Shown: positions 16,599 to 26,291 of the stretch, piece by piece
Layout: each line of letters starts with the position of its first letter
Numbering within the stretch: position 1 is the stretch's first letter
Source of the DNA: Bordetella pertussis 18323
GTDB lineage: Bacteria; Pseudomonadota; Gammaproteobacteria; Burkholderiales; Burkholderiaceae_B
NCBI RefSeq assembly: GCF_000306945.1
Contig: NC_018518.1
Span: forward strand, 1,674,001 to 1,738,000
Direction of reading: 5' to 3'
DNA: 64,000 nucleotides
Notes under the pieces: generated by a model
Databases searched by the model: none
What the model saw: the letters and a program-made list of their open reading frames with translations, nothing else
Told to the model about the DNA's origin: nothing
Translations under genes and position numbers: made by a program

Positions 16599-18664
16599 TG
16601 CCCTTTACCGGCAATACCCCCCAGGAATTCGAACAGCGCCTGCGCCGTATCTACACGCTGTATACGCTGGGCTTCATCCTGCTGGTGCTGCTGCTGGCGC
16701 TGGCCGAGCTCATGGGCATGGCCCGCAGCTGGATCGGCTATGTGTTCCTGCTGGTGACGGTCAGCCTGTACGCCTGCATCGGCATCGTGTGCCGGACTTC
16801 CGACCAGGTCGAATACTACGTCGCGGGCCGGCGCGTGCCGGCCTTCTACAACGGCATGGCGACGGCGGCCGACTGGATGTCCGTGGCGTCGTTCATCGGC
16901 GTGGCGGGCACGCTGTACCTGACCGGCTACGGCGGGCTGGCCTACATCATGGGCTGGACGGGCGGCTATGTGCTGGTGGCGCTGCTGCTGGCGCCCTATC
17001 TGCGCAAATTCGGCCAGTACACCATTCCCGATTACCTGGGCGCGCGCTACGGCGGCAAGCTGCCGCGCCTGGCGGGGGTGTTCTGCGCCATCCTGTGCTC
17101 GTTCACCTACCTGGTGGCGCAAATCTACGGCGTGGGCATCATCACCACCCGCCTGACCGGCATCTCGTTCGAGCTGGGCATCTTCGTGGCCCTGGGCGGC
17201 ATGCTGGTGTGCTCGTTCCTGGGCGGGATGCGCGCGGTGACGTGGACCCAGGTCGGCCAGTACATCATCCTGGTGATCGCCTACCTGGTGCCGGTGGTCT
17301 GGCTGTCGGTCAAGCATACCGGCATGCCGGTGCCGCAATTGTCGGCCGGCACGGTGCTGCAGGAGATCACCGAAAAGGAAGTCTATCTGGCCCACGACCC
17401 GGGCGAGCGGGCGGTGCGGCAGTTGTGGCGCAGCCGCGCCGACGAGATGGACGAGCGCCTGCGGGCCTTGCCCGACTCGCTGGCGCACGAGAAAGACCGG
17501 CTGCGCGGCCGCCTGGCGCAACTGAACGCCAGCGACGCGCCCATGGTGGAGATCCGCTCGCTGGAGCGCGAGCTGGCCAGCTACCCGGCCACGGTGGAGG
17601 AGGCGCGCACGCTCTGGTCGCAGGCGCGCGCCGCCTTCGAGGCGCGCGCCACCCCGCCGGTGCCGCACGCGGAGCCGTTTCCGGCCGAGGATCCGCGCGA
17701 GCGCGAGAACATGCGCATCAACTTCCTGGCGCTGGTGCTGTGCCTGATGCTGGGCACGGCCGGCATGCCGCACATACTGATGCGCTCATACACCACGCCA
17801 TCGGTGGGCGAGGCGCGCCGCTCGGTGTGCTGGTCGCTGCTGTTCATCCTCCTGCTGTATTTCATGGCGCCGGCGCTGGCCCTGCTGGTCAAGTACGAGG
17901 TGTACACGCAGGTGGTCGGCACCAGTTTCCTCAGCCTGCCATCGTGGGTGCACGCCTGGAGCGCGGTCGACATCCATTTGCTGGACGTGCTTGACGTCAA
18001 CCGCGACGGCATCGTGCAGCTGGGCGAAATCAGCATGGGGGCCGATGTGGTGGTGCTGGCCATGCCGGAGATCGGCGGGCTGCCCTACGTCGTGTCCGGC
18101 CTGGTGGCCGCCGGCGGGCTGGCCGCGGCGCTGTCCACCGCCGACGGGCTGCTGCTGACGCTGTCGAATTCGCTGTCTCACGATACCTGGTACCGCGTCG
18201 TGTCGCCGCGCATGTCGGCCGGCCGGCGGGTGATGGTGTCCAAGATCCTGCTGCTGCTGGTCGCGTTCGGCGCGGCCTGGGTGGCCGCGCGCAAGCCGGC
18301 CGACATCCTGTTCATGGTGTCGGCGGCGTTCTCGTTCGCGGCGTCGTCGTTCTTCCCCGCGCTGGTGATGGGGGTGTTCTGGCGGCGCGCCAACAAATGG
18401 GGCGCCACGCTGGGCATGTTTGCCGGGCTGGCCGCCACCTTCGCCTACATGGCGCACACCCATCCGTGGCTGCGCGAATGGGTGTTCGGCGTGACGCGCG
18501 CCGAGCCGGTGGACCTGTGGTGGGGCATCCAGCCGGTGGCCGCCGGCGTGTTCGGCGCGCCGATGGCGTTCCTGACGATTATCGTGGTGTCGTTGCTCAC
18601 GCCGCGCCCGGACTCCGCCACCGAGGCCCTGGTCGACTATCTGCGCGAGCCCGGCGGCCGCTAG
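16598..18664 (+). CDS. Sodium:solute symporter large subunit (VC_2705 type)
   Basis: 688 residues, sodium-solute-symporter fold with about 13 membrane spans. Conserved segments include DQVEYYVAGRRVPAFYNGMATAADWMS, SLSHDTWYR and TADGLLLTLSNSLSHD. Two soluble insertions stand out. One, at about 260-370, is rich in charged residues and predicted helical (around LRALPDSLAHEKDRLRGRL). The other is a periplasmic loop containing a 12-residue EF-hand-like calcium site, D466-x-N468-x-D470-G471 with E477 at position 12. It works with the DUF4212 subunit. The TAG stop lies in the GCTAGC flank of IS481 copy 2. Confidence 0.9.
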   Translation: MPFTGNTPQEFEQRLRRIYTLYTLGFILLVLLLALAELMGMARSWIGYVFLLVTVSLYACIGIVCRTSDQVEYYVAGRRVPAFYNGMATAADWMSVASFIGVAGTLYLTGYGGLAYIMGWTGGYVLVALLLAPYLRKFGQYTIPDYLGARYGGKLPRLAGVFCAILCSFTYLVAQIYGVGIITTRLTGISFELGIFVALGGMLVCSFLGGMRAVTWTQVGQYIILVIAYLVPVVWLSVKHTGMPVPQLSAGTVLQEITEKEVYLAHDPGERAVRQLWRSRADEMDERLRALPDSLAHEKDRLRGRLAQLNASDAPMVEIRSLERELASYPATVEEARTLWSQARAAFEARATPPVPHAEPFPAEDPRERENMRINFLALVLCLMLGTAGMPHILMRSYTTPSVGEARRSVCWSLLFILLLYFMAPALALLVKYEVYTQVVGTSFLSLPSWVHAWSAVDIHLLDVLDVNRDGIVQLGEISMGADVVVLAMPEIGGLPYVVSGLVAAGGLAAALSTADGLLLTLSNSLSHDTWYRVVSPRMSAGRRVMVSKILLLLVAFGAAWVAARKPADILFMVSAAFSFAASSFFPALVMGVFWRRANKWGATLGMFAGLAATFAYMAHTHPWLREWVFGVTRAEPVDLWWGIQPVAAGVFGAPMAFLTIIVVSLLTPRPDSATEALVDYLREPGGR

Positions 18665-19611
18665 CTGTGAACTGTCAATAGGTTGTATTCGTCCAGGTTG
18701 AGTCTGGAGATGGGTACAGCGCGCCCGATGCCTTGGTGGGGTCGATGCCAGTTGTAGTGGTGTAGCCAGGATTTCATGGCATCGGCTCGGTGTTGGGAGT
18801 TCTGGTAGGTGTGAGCGTAAGCCCACTCACGCAAGGCCGACTGGATGAAGCGTTCGGCCTTGCCATTGGTCTGTGGGCGGTAAGGTCGGGTAAAGCGGTG
18901 CTTGATGCCCAGCTCATGGCACAGCGCGGCGAAGGCGCGGCTGCGAAAGGCCGAGCCATTGTCGGTGAGCAAGCGCTGGATGGTCACGCCCAGGCGCTGG
19001 TAGTAGGCCACTGCGTCCTTGAGGAACTGGACGGCGCTGGGGAAGCGCTCGTCGGGGTGGATGTCGGTGAAGGCCACGCGGGCGTGGTCATCGATGGCCA
19101 CGAAGACGAAGTCCCAGCCGGCCCCCTCAACGGTATCGCGTCGGTTGCCCGTGACCCGGTGGCCAGGGCGCTGGATACGTCCCAGCTTCTTGATGTCGAT
19201 GTGCAGCAGATCGCCGGGGGCCTGATGCTCGTAGCGCACCACCGGCTCGGCCGGCTCCAGGTCGGCCAGGTGCGACAGACCGGCGCGGGCCAGGACGCGG
19301 CTGACGGTGCTGGCTGACACGCCCAGCGCCTGGGCGATGCGCGCTTGGGTCAGCCGCTTGCGGCGCAGCTCCACGATAGCCAGCGCCTTGGCCGGCGCAA
19401 TCGCTCGGGGCGAGACCGTCGGGCGCGAGGACGCATCGGCCAAGCCCGCCTGGCCCTGAGCCAGGAAGCGGCCCAGCCATTTGCGCACAGTCGGCGCGGT
19501 GACCCCATAGGCGCGGGCCGCTTCAGGCACACAAACTTGATGGGCGATCAATTGCTGGACCATTTCGAGTCGACGTAGGAAGGTCAATCGGGCATGCTTA
19601 TGGGTGTTCAT
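18661..19611 (-). CDS. tnp: IS481 transposase (copy 2)
   Basis: 316 residues, identical in translation to copy 1, DDE triad D139, D217 and E253 intact. The stop TAG is supplied by the flanking CTAG on the symporter side, which is also the symporter's own stop on the other strand. C-terminal residue is Ser. Confidence 0.98.
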   Translation of the reverse strand: MNTHKHARLTFLRRLEMVQQLIAHQVCVPEAARAYGVTAPTVRKWLGRFLAQGQAGLADASSRPTVSPRAIAPAKALAIVELRRKRLTQARIAQALGVSASTVSRVLARAGLSHLADLEPAEPVVRYEHQAPGDLLHIDIKKLGRIQRPGHRVTGNRRDTVEGAGWDFVFVAIDDHARVAFTDIHPDERFPSAVQFLKDAVAYYQRLGVTIQRLLTDNGSAFRSRAFAALCHELGIKHRFTRPYRPQTNGKAERFIQSALREWAYAHTYQNSQHRADAMKSWLHHYNWHRPHQGIGRAVPISRLNLDEYNLLTVHS

Positions 19612-19708
19612 CCGGCCGGGCTCCTTGAGTGAACTGGGGGGGTGGCGATTTCCAGTTTCTCAAATCCGGTTCGGATGAACCATGCATACAACCTATTGAA
19701 TCTTCACA
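18666..19708 (-). mobile_element. IS481, copy 2, with non-matching flanks
   Basis: 1043 bp, same orientation as copy 1. Left flank is GCTAGC (18660-18665) and right flank is GCTAGG (19709-19714). Both fit NCTAGN but they differ in the last base, so this is not a clean target duplication. The simplest reading is that homologous recombination between two IS481 copies joined two unrelated loci here; a point mutation in one flank is the alternative. Subterminal sequence is of the copy 1/3 type. Confidence 0.97.
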
Positions 19709-19709
19709 G

Positions 19710-20333
19710 CTAGGGGTAGACCACGGAAAAACCCACATAAGTGGTGATGGCGCTGGCTTCGACGTCGCCGTTCTTTTTGACGTAGGAGGCCAGGTAGCGC
19801 ATCGTGACGGTTCTGCTGGTCCCACCGGTCTGCACTTCGGGGTCGAAGCCTGCCGCCTGCTGGGTCGCCTCGTTCGCACCCATGGTGATCTTGGAGTCAT
19901 TGAGATTGGAAATCCGTACCTGCACGCCCTGGGCCTCGGTTGCGGCGGTGATGTTGCTCAGCTGGGTTTGCGGATTGGTGGCATAGACCATCTTGTATGC
20001 CCGCAAGTCGCCGGTGCTGTAGTCAGTGGTCGGGCCCGGTTCGAAATAGGCCTTGACGCCGTTGCCCAGGCTGGACGGGCAATCCTTCAGCTTGATGATG
20101 AAAGGGGTACGGCCGGCCTGGTCGCCGTTGGCCTTCAATGCGTTCTTGGAGATTTTGGGTAGCTGTACGACCTTGGTGTGATTCGGGCCTGAGGGGTCCT
20201 CGATGACGCAGGTGGTGTCGGTGATGGTGCCGGTGATGACGATGGTGCCGTCGTCGGCGTGCGCCGCGGACGCAATGGCCGCCAGAGCGGCCCGCAAGCA
20301 CAGGCGCAGGGCGCGTTGGAAAGGGATTTGCAT
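19710..20333 (-). CDS. fim2: Fim2, serotype 2 major fimbrial subunit
   Basis: 207 residues, which I recognise as B. pertussis Fim2. A signal peptide (1-26, ending ASAAHA) is followed by mature DDGTIVITGTITDTTC. Two cysteines (in DTTCVIED and LKDCPSS) form the pilin disulphide, and the chaperone-usher C-terminus ends GFSVVYP. Fim2 polymerises into the fimbrial shaft through the FimBCD machinery encoded elsewhere; it is a serotyping antigen and acellular-vaccine component. Start is ATG 20333; an ATG three codons upstream does not match the known precursor length. The TAG stop lies inside the GCTAGG flank of IS481 copy 2. Expression is controlled by BvgA and by the poly-C tract upstream. Confidence 0.95.
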   Translation of the reverse strand: MQIPFQRALRLCLRAALAAIASAAHADDGTIVITGTITDTTCVIEDPSGPNHTKVVQLPKISKNALKANGDQAGRTPFIIKLKDCPSSLGNGVKAYFEPGPTTDYSTGDLRAYKMVYATNPQTQLSNITAATEAQGVQVRISNLNDSKITMGANEATQQAAGFDPEVQTGGTSRTVTMRYLASYVKKNGDVEASAITTYVGFSVVYP

Positions 20334-20370
20334 GGGTAACACGGGCGTCTTGGCGCCAGAAGAGTTATGG

Positions 20371-20404
20371 AGCCACGATCTTAGGTCTTAGGGGGGGGGG
20401 GAGG
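20371..20404 (-). promoter_or_regulatory. fim2 phase-variable promoter with C11 tract
   Basis: On the fim2 strand, eleven C (20391-20401) are preceded by CCCT and followed seven bases later by TAAGAT (20378-20383), a plausible -10 box. Established work on Bordetella fimbrial promoters shows that the length of this C tract sets the spacing between BvgA-bound DNA and the -10 box, switching transcription on or off. The on/off state for C11 is not something I can read here. Confidence 0.85.
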
Positions 20405-20472
20405 GCTGATTCCGATGTGGGAAACAGTCCTTTTGCATGCGGCTTTTATCGGGACTGGACCCGTGCATGCAG

Positions 20473-20499
20473 GGCCCGGCGCCATGGCGGCGCCGGGCC
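20473..20499 (-). terminator. Hairpin downstream of maeB
   Basis: GGCCCGGCGCC / GGCGCCGGGCC, an 11-bp perfect stem with a 5-base loop, 13 bases after the maeB stop on the minus strand. No T-run follows, so it is a structural guess; it would insulate the fim2 promoter from maeB read-through. Confidence 0.5.
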
Positions 20500-20511
20500 G
20501 GCGCATCAGCG

Positions 20512-22794
20512 TCAGCCTTCGGCGGCTTCCTGCTGCGCGTCCACCACTGCCAATGCCGTCATGTTGACGATGCGGCGCACGGTGGCGCTGGTGGTCAGGA
20601 TGTGCACCGGGCGGGCCGAACCCAGCAGGATCGGGCCCATCGCAATCCCGTTGCTGCCGGTCATCTTCAGCATGTTGTAGGTGATGTTGCCGGTATCGAG
20701 GTTGGGCATGACCAGCAGGTTGGCGCGACCCTTGAGCGTGCTGTCCGGGTAGGCCTGCAGGCGGATCGACTCCGACAGCGCGGCGTCGGCGTGCATCTCG
20801 CCATCGACCTCCAGATGCGGCGCGCGCTCGGCCACCAGCTTGCGGGCATGGGCCATCTTGCGCGACGAATCGGTGGGCCGGCTGCCGAAGTTGGAATGCG
20901 ACAGCAGCGCGATTTTCGGCATGACGCCAAAGCGCAGCATCTCCTCGGCGGCCTGGATCGTGATGTTGGCGATTTCGTCGGCCGACGGGTTCTCGTTGAC
21001 GTGCGTGTCGGTGACGAACAGGGTCTGGTTCGGCAGCATCAGCACATTCAGCGCGCCGTAGGTCTGGCCGGGCTTGCGGCCGATCACCTCCTCCACGTAC
21101 TTGAGCTGGTTGTCGTACTTGCTGGCGACGCCGCACAGCAGCGCGTCGGCATCGCCGCGACGCAGCAGCATCGCGCCGATCAGCGTGTTGTGCTTGCGGA
21201 TCATCGCCTTGGCGATGGCCGGTGTCACGCCTTCGCGGCCGCGCAGCTGATAGTAGCCATTCCAGGTGTCGTTGAAGCGGCTGTCGTCCTCGGGGTCGAC
21301 GATCTCGACGTTCTGGCCCGGCACCATGCGCAGGCCGAACTTCTTGATGCGCATCTCGATCACCGACGGGCGGCCGACCAGGATGGGCTCGGCCAGCTTC
21401 TCGTCGATCACGGTCTGTACCGCGCGCAGCACGCGCTCGTCTTCGCCGTCGGCATACACCACGCGCTTGGGCGCCTGCTTGGCCTGCTGGAACAGCGGAC
21501 GCATCAACTGGCCGGAGTGATACACGAAGCCCATCAGCTTCTGGCGATAGGCCTCGATGTCCTCGATCGGACGGGTGGCGACGCCGGAGTCCGCGGCGGC
21601 TTGGGCCACGGCCGGCGCGATCTGCACGATCAGGCGGGGATCGAACGGCTTGGGAATGATGTAGTCGGGGCCGAAGCTGAGCTCCTGGCCGGCATAGGCG
21701 CGCGCTACTTCGTCGTTCTGTTCGGCCTGGGCCAGCTCGGCGATGGCCTTGACGCACGCCAGCTTCATTTCCTCGGTGATGCGCGTGGCGCCGGCATCCA
21801 GGGCGCCGCGGAAAATGAAGGGGAAGCAAAGCACGTTGTTGACCTGGTTCGGGTAGTCCGAACGGCCGGTGGCGACGATGCAGTCGGGCCGCGCCGCCTT
21901 GGCGAGCTCGGGGCGGATTTCCGGCTCAGGGTTGGCCAGCGCCAGGATCAGCGGCTGCGCCGCCATGGTCTTGACCATTTCCGGCGTCAGCACGCCGGCG
22001 GTCGAGCAACCCAGGAACACGTCGGCGCCGTTGACCACGTCGGCCAGCGTACGGGCCTCGGTCTTCTGCGCGTAGCGGCGCTTGTTGGGCTCCATGTTCT
22101 CGTCACGGCCTTCCCAGATGACGCCGCGCGAGTCCACCACGTAGATGTGTTCGCGCTTGATGCCCAGGTGCACCAGCAGGTCCAGGCAGGCGATCGCGGC
22201 GGCGCCGGCGCCCGAGCAGGCCAGCTTGACCTGGCCGATGTCCTTGCCGACGACTTTCAGGCCATTGAGGATGGCCGCCGACGAAATGATGGCGGTGCCA
22301 TGCTGGTCATCGTGGAACACCGGGATGTTCATGCGCTCGCGCAGCTTCTTCTCGATATAGAAGCACTCGGGCGCCTTGATGTCCTCGAGGTTCACGCCGC
22401 CCAGCGTCGGCTCGAGCGCGGCGATGATGTCGACCAGCTTGTCGGGGTCGTTCTCGGCCAGCTCGATATCGAACACGTCGATGCCGGAGAATTTCTTGAA
22501 CAGGCAGCCCTTGCCTTCCATGACCGGCTTGGCGGCCAGCGGGCCGATGTTGCCCAGGCCCAGCACGGCCGTCCCGTTGGTGATCACGCCGACCAGGTTG
22601 GAGCGCGACGTGTATTTCGATGCTGCGTCATTGCCCTGGTCGAAAATCGCCATGCAGGCCGCGGCCACGCCGGGCGAGTAGGCCAGCGACAGGTCGTCCT
22701 GATTGGCCAGCGTCTTGGTCGGGGTAACCGAGATTTTGCCCGGGGTGGGATAAGCGTGGTAATCCAACGCCAGTTTGGTGAGATTTTCGTCCAT
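20512..22794 (-). CDS. maeB: NADP-dependent malic enzyme with C-terminal phosphotransacetylase-like domain
   Basis: 760 residues, the usual MaeB length. The N-terminal malic enzyme part (about 1-420) begins [21 protein letters not shown] and has the [29 protein letters not shown] and [11 protein letters not shown] (metal/malate) blocks, then the NAD(P)-binding [13 protein letters not shown]. The C-terminal 320 residues (from about [16 protein letters not shown]) resemble phosphotransacetylase, which in this family is regulatory rather than catalytic. It makes pyruvate, CO2 and NADPH from malate. Start ATG 22794. The frame is intact. It sits between fim2 and the AceE-like gene, all on the minus strand, separated from each by hairpins. 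Confidence 0.95.
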   Translation of the reverse strand: MDENLTKLALDYHAYPTPGKISVTPTKTLANQDDLSLAYSPGVAAACMAIFDQGNDAASKYTSRSNLVGVITNGTAVLGLGNIGPLAAKPVMEGKGCLFKKFSGIDVFDIELAENDPDKLVDIIAALEPTLGGVNLEDIKAPECFYIEKKLRERMNIPVFHDDQHGTAIISSAAILNGLKVVGKDIGQVKLACSGAGAAAIACLDLLVHLGIKREHIYVVDSRGVIWEGRDENMEPNKRRYAQKTEARTLADVVNGADVFLGCSTAGVLTPEMVKTMAAQPLILALANPEPEIRPELAKAARPDCIVATGRSDYPNQVNNVLCFPFIFRGALDAGATRITEEMKLACVKAIAELAQAEQNDEVARAYAGQELSFGPDYIIPKPFDPRLIVQIAPAVAQAAADSGVATRPIEDIEAYRQKLMGFVYHSGQLMRPLFQQAKQAPKRVVYADGEDERVLRAVQTVIDEKLAEPILVGRPSVIEMRIKKFGLRMVPGQNVEIVDPEDDSRFNDTWNGYYQLRGREGVTPAIAKAMIRKHNTLIGAMLLRRGDADALLCGVASKYDNQLKYVEEVIGRKPGQTYGALNVLMLPNQTLFVTDTHVNENPSADEIANITIQAAEEMLRFGVMPKIALLSHSNFGSRPTDSSRKMAHARKLVAERAPHLEVDGEMHADAALSESIRLQAYPDSTLKGRANLLVMPNLDTGNITYNMLKMTGSNGIAMGPILLGSARPVHILTTSATVRRIVNMTALAVVDAQQEAAEG

Positions 22795-22914
22795 GGGTGC
22801 ACAACCTTTGCGGCGCAAACTGAGGGAAATAACGGAAAAGCTGAAACCCGAGGGGAACCCCCCTATTTCAACAGAAAGCGCCGTGCTGTGCTTGCTGCAC
22901 CGCAGCGAAGACGG

Positions 22915-22942
22915 CATCGGCCGGGCCACGTCCCGGCCGATG
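22915..22942 (-). terminator. Hairpin downstream of the AceE-like gene
   Basis: CATCGGCCGGG / CCCGGCCGATG, a perfect 11-bp stem with a 6-base loop, directly after the stop at 22949 on the minus strand. No clear T-run. Confidence 0.55.
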
Positions 22943-22948
22943 CGGCCG

Positions 22949-25645
22949 TCACGACTGCCAGGAGGGGACGTTGCGCGTGGCAGCCTGCAATTGCTCGCGC
23001 CGGGCCTGCAGCGCAGGCTGCCAGGCGCTGTCCTCGCGCGCCAGCAGGTCCAGCGCGTGCAGGACGATCCAGGGCGCGCCGACCTCGAAGAAGTCGCGCA
23101 ACCGGGCGCGCGTGTCGCTGCGGCCGAAGCCGTCGGTGCCCAGCACGCGGTACGGGCCGGGGACCCAGGCGCGGATCTGCTCCGGCACGGCGCGGACATA
23201 GTCGCTGACGGCAACCACCGGGGTGGCCTGGTCGCCCAGGCATTGCGCCAGCCAGTTGCCGTCGGGGCAGGGCAGTCCCAGCGCCTGGGCGCGCTCGGCG
23301 CCGCGCCCGCCGCGCGCCAGCTCCGAAAAGCTGGTCACGCTCCAGACTTCCGCGTCCACGCCGTGCTCATCGCGCAGCAATTGCGCCGCGCGCATGGCCT
23401 CGTCGAGCATCGGACCGGCGCCCAGCAGGCGCACCTGCGGGGTGGCGTCGGCGGCCCGCACGCGGTGCATGCCGCGCAGGATGCCCGTGCGCGTTTCCTC
23501 GCCCTCGGGCATGTCGGGCTGGGCCAGGTTTTCGTTGGTGACGGTCAGGTAGTAGAACTCATCGCACTGTTCGTCGAGCATGCGCTGCATGCCGTGCTCG
23601 ACCAGGACGGCCACTTCGTACGCATAGGCGGGATCGTAGGCGCGGCAATTCGGCACCGCCGCCGCGGCCAGGTGGCTGTAGCCGTCCTGGTGCTGCAGGC
23701 CTTCGCCGCCCAGCGTCGTGCGCCCGGACGTTGCGCCGATGAGAAAGCCCCGCGTGCGCTGGTCGGCCGCCGCCCAGATCAGGTCGCCGATGCGCTGGAA
23801 GCCGAACATCGAGTAATAGATATAGAAAGGCAGCATGGGCAGGCCATTGACCGAATAGCTGGTGCCGGCCGCGGTCCAGGACGAGATCGCGCCGGCTTCG
23901 GTAATGCCTTCTTCCAGGATCTGGCCGTCGCGCGCTTCGCGGTACGCCAGCACCGAGCCAATGTCTTCCGGTTCGTACAGTTGTCCCTGCGCCGAGTAGA
24001 TGCCTACCTGGCGGAACAGGTTGGCCATGCCGAACGTGCGCGCTTCGTCGGCCACGATGGGCACGATGCGCGGCCCCAGTTGCGGGTCCTTCAGCAAGGC
24101 GGTGAGCATGCGCACGATGGCCATGGTCGAGGACATTTCCTTGCCCGCGGCCTGCAGCGCGAACCGGGCCCAGTCGGCCACCGGCGGCGGCGCCAGGCGC
24201 GGGGCTTCGGTGCGGCGCCGCGGCAGGTAGCCGCCCAGGGCCGCGCGGCGCGACTCCAGGTAGCGCAGCTCGGCGCTGTCCTCGGCCGGCTTGTAGAACT
24301 TCAACGCCAGGCAGTCGGCGTCGGAGATGGGCAGCGCGAAACGGTCGCGGAACGCCAGCAGGGCTTCGTCGTCCAGCTTCTTCTGCTGGTGCGTGGTCAT
24401 CTTGCCCTGTCCGGCGGTGCCCATGCCGAACCCCTTTTTGGTCTGCGCCAGGATGACGGTGGGCTGGCCGCGGTGGTGCGTGGCGCGGTGATAGGCGGCG
24501 TGGATCTTGACCATGTCGTGGCCGCCGCGGCGCAGGCGGTCGATCGCCTCGTCGGACCAGTCCGCCACCAGCGCGCTCAGCCGCGGATCCTGCCCGAAGA
24601 AGTGCTGGCGGTTGTAGGCGCCGTCATTGGCGGCGAAGGTCTGGAACTGCCCGTCCACCGTGTGCGAGAACGTGCCGGCCAGCACGCCATCGGGATCGCG
24701 CCGCAGCAGGGCGTCCCAGTCTCCGCCCCAGACCAGCTTGATGACATTCCAGCCGGCGCCGGCGTACAGCGTTTCCAGCTCGTCGATGATGCGGCCATTG
24801 CCGCGTACCGGGCCGTCGAGGCGCTGCAGGTTGCAGTTGATCACGAACACCAGGTTGTCCAGGCGCTCGCGCGCGGCCAGCGTCAGCGCGGCGATGGATT
24901 CGGGTTCGTCCATTTCCCCGTCGCCGAAAATGCCCCAGACCTTGCGGTCCGAAGGCATGGCCAGCGAACGGTGTTCTAGGTAGCGCATGAAGCGGGCCTG
25001 GTAGATGGCATTGATGGGGCCGATGCCCATCGAGCCGGTGGGGAATTGCCAGAAGTCCGGCATCAGCCAGGGGTGCGGATAGGAAGACAGGCCTCGCAGT
25101 CCCTGTGCCCCGGCCGTGATTTCCTGGCGGAAATGCGCCAGGTCGACGTCGTTCAGGAAACCTTCCAGATAGGCGCGGGCATAGATGCCCGGCGCCGAGT
25201 GCGGCTGCATGTAGACCAGGTCGCCGCCGAAGCCGGGCGCGGGCGCGCGGAAGAAATGGTTGAAACCCACTTCGAACAGGTCGGCCGCCGACGCATAGCT
25301 GGCGATGTGGCCGCCCAGTTCGCCATGGGCCTGGTTGGCGCGCACCACCATGGCCAGCGCGTTCCAGCGGTTGATGGAGGCGATGCGCTCTTCCAGCGAC
25401 AGGTTGCCGGGAAAGGGCGGCTCCTGGTCGGCCGCGATGGTGTTGAGATAGGCCGTACGCGTGATGCCCGGCGCGCGCACCCCCAGCGCGGTGGCCCGCG
25501 CCAGCAGTTGCTGCAGCACATAGGCGGCCCGTTCGGGGCCGCCGGCCTGGGTCAGCGAGTCCAACGCCTCGCACCATTCGGCGGTTTCGACGGGGTCGGG
25601 ATCCGGGATCTGTGGCGGCGTGGCGCCGGCCTGGGCGTTGCACAT
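22949..25645 (-). CDS. AceE-type 2-oxoacid dehydrogenase E1, MdeB-like
   Basis: 898 residues, homodimeric AceE fold. The thiamine-diphosphate motif GDGEMDEPES followed 26 residues on by NCN is present, as are the QTKKGFGMG and TSGRTTLGGEGLQHQDGYSH blocks of pyruvate dehydrogenase E1. The start is MCNAQAG at 25645, with AGGAGA eight bases before it; four earlier in-frame ATGs lack an RBS. There is no E2 or E3 gene beside it, and a divergent Lrp/AsnC regulator lies 122 bases away. That arrangement is typical of the AceE paralogue MdeB, which acts on 2-oxobutyrate from methionine degradation. Substrate is therefore uncertain: pyruvate or 2-oxobutyrate. Confidence 0.85.
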   Translation of the reverse strand: MCNAQAGATPPQIPDPDPVETAEWCEALDSLTQAGGPERAAYVLQQLLARATALGVRAPGITRTAYLNTIAADQEPPFPGNLSLEERIASINRWNALAMVVRANQAHGELGGHIASYASAADLFEVGFNHFFRAPAPGFGGDLVYMQPHSAPGIYARAYLEGFLNDVDLAHFRQEITAGAQGLRGLSSYPHPWLMPDFWQFPTGSMGIGPINAIYQARFMRYLEHRSLAMPSDRKVWGIFGDGEMDEPESIAALTLAARERLDNLVFVINCNLQRLDGPVRGNGRIIDELETLYAGAGWNVIKLVWGGDWDALLRRDPDGVLAGTFSHTVDGQFQTFAANDGAYNRQHFFGQDPRLSALVADWSDEAIDRLRRGGHDMVKIHAAYHRATHHRGQPTVILAQTKKGFGMGTAGQGKMTTHQQKKLDDEALLAFRDRFALPISDADCLALKFYKPAEDSAELRYLESRRAALGGYLPRRRTEAPRLAPPPVADWARFALQAAGKEMSSTMAIVRMLTALLKDPQLGPRIVPIVADEARTFGMANLFRQVGIYSAQGQLYEPEDIGSVLAYREARDGQILEEGITEAGAISSWTAAGTSYSVNGLPMLPFYIYYSMFGFQRIGDLIWAAADQRTRGFLIGATSGRTTLGGEGLQHQDGYSHLAAAAVPNCRAYDPAYAYEVAVLVEHGMQRMLDEQCDEFYYLTVTNENLAQPDMPEGEETRTGILRGMHRVRAADATPQVRLLGAGPMLDEAMRAAQLLRDEHGVDAEVWSVTSFSELARGGRGAERAQALGLPCPDGNWLAQCLGDQATPVVAVSDYVRAVPEQIRAWVPGPYRVLGTDGFGRSDTRARLRDFFEVGAPWIVLHALDLLAREDSAWQPALQARREQLQAATRNVPSWQS

Positions 25646-25767
25646 GGCGTTGTCTCCTATTTGCATCCATGCTAGCGCTTTAGTGCTGGCATGAGTCATC
25701 GAAAATGCGCCAAAATGCCGATTCATTAGGCATGAAATGCTGTGATTGACATTTTATGGAGCTTAAT

Positions 25768-26256
25768 ATGCCGCCACACGCGCTGGATGCCATTGATCGC
25801 CGGATCCTGGACCTGTTGCAGACCGATGCCAGCCTCACCAACGTCGAGCTGGCGCGCCGGGTGCATCTGTCGCCCTCGCCGTGCCTGGCCCGCGTCAAGG
25901 CCCTGGAGGCCGCCGGGATCATCCGCGGCTATGTGGCGCTGGCCGATCCGGCGCAACTGGGCCTGAACCTGAATGTGTTCATCCAGGTCAGCCTGGAGAA
26001 GCAGGTCGAAAGCGAGCTGGAGCGGTTCCAGGGCGCCATGGCCGACTGTCCCGAAGTGATGGAGTGCTACCTCATGACGGGCGATGCGGACTATCTGCTG
26101 CGGGTGGTGGTGGCCGACATGCCGGGACTGGAGCGCTTCATCGTCAATCGCCTGTCGCGCATTCCTGGCGTGAAGAACATCCGCTCCGGGTTCGCGCTCA
26201 AGCAAGTCAAGTACCAGACGGCCCTGCCGCTCAGGCAGGGAAGCGGGCCGCAGTAA
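25768..26256 (+). CDS. Lrp/AsnC family transcriptional regulator
   Basis: 162 residues: N-terminal winged HTH ([30 protein letters not shown] region) and a C-terminal ligand-binding RAM domain (about 70-150, with [19 protein letters not shown]). The ATG at 25768 has GGAG seven bases before it; the ATG at 25756 has none. It is divergent from the AceE/MdeB-like gene and probably controls it, as MdeR does for mdeB in pseudomonads, with an amino or oxo acid as ligand. An OPT transporter follows after 35 bases in the same direction. Confidence 0.9.
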   Translation: MPPHALDAIDRRILDLLQTDASLTNVELARRVHLSPSPCLARVKALEAAGIIRGYVALADPAQLGLNLNVFIQVSLEKQVESELERFQGAMADCPEVMECYLMTGDADYLLRVVVADMPGLERFIVNRLSRIPGVKNIRSGFALKQVKYQTALPLRQGSGPQ

Positions 26257-26291
26257 AATTGCGGGTTTTCCCTTTATGTTCCGGATCGCTC

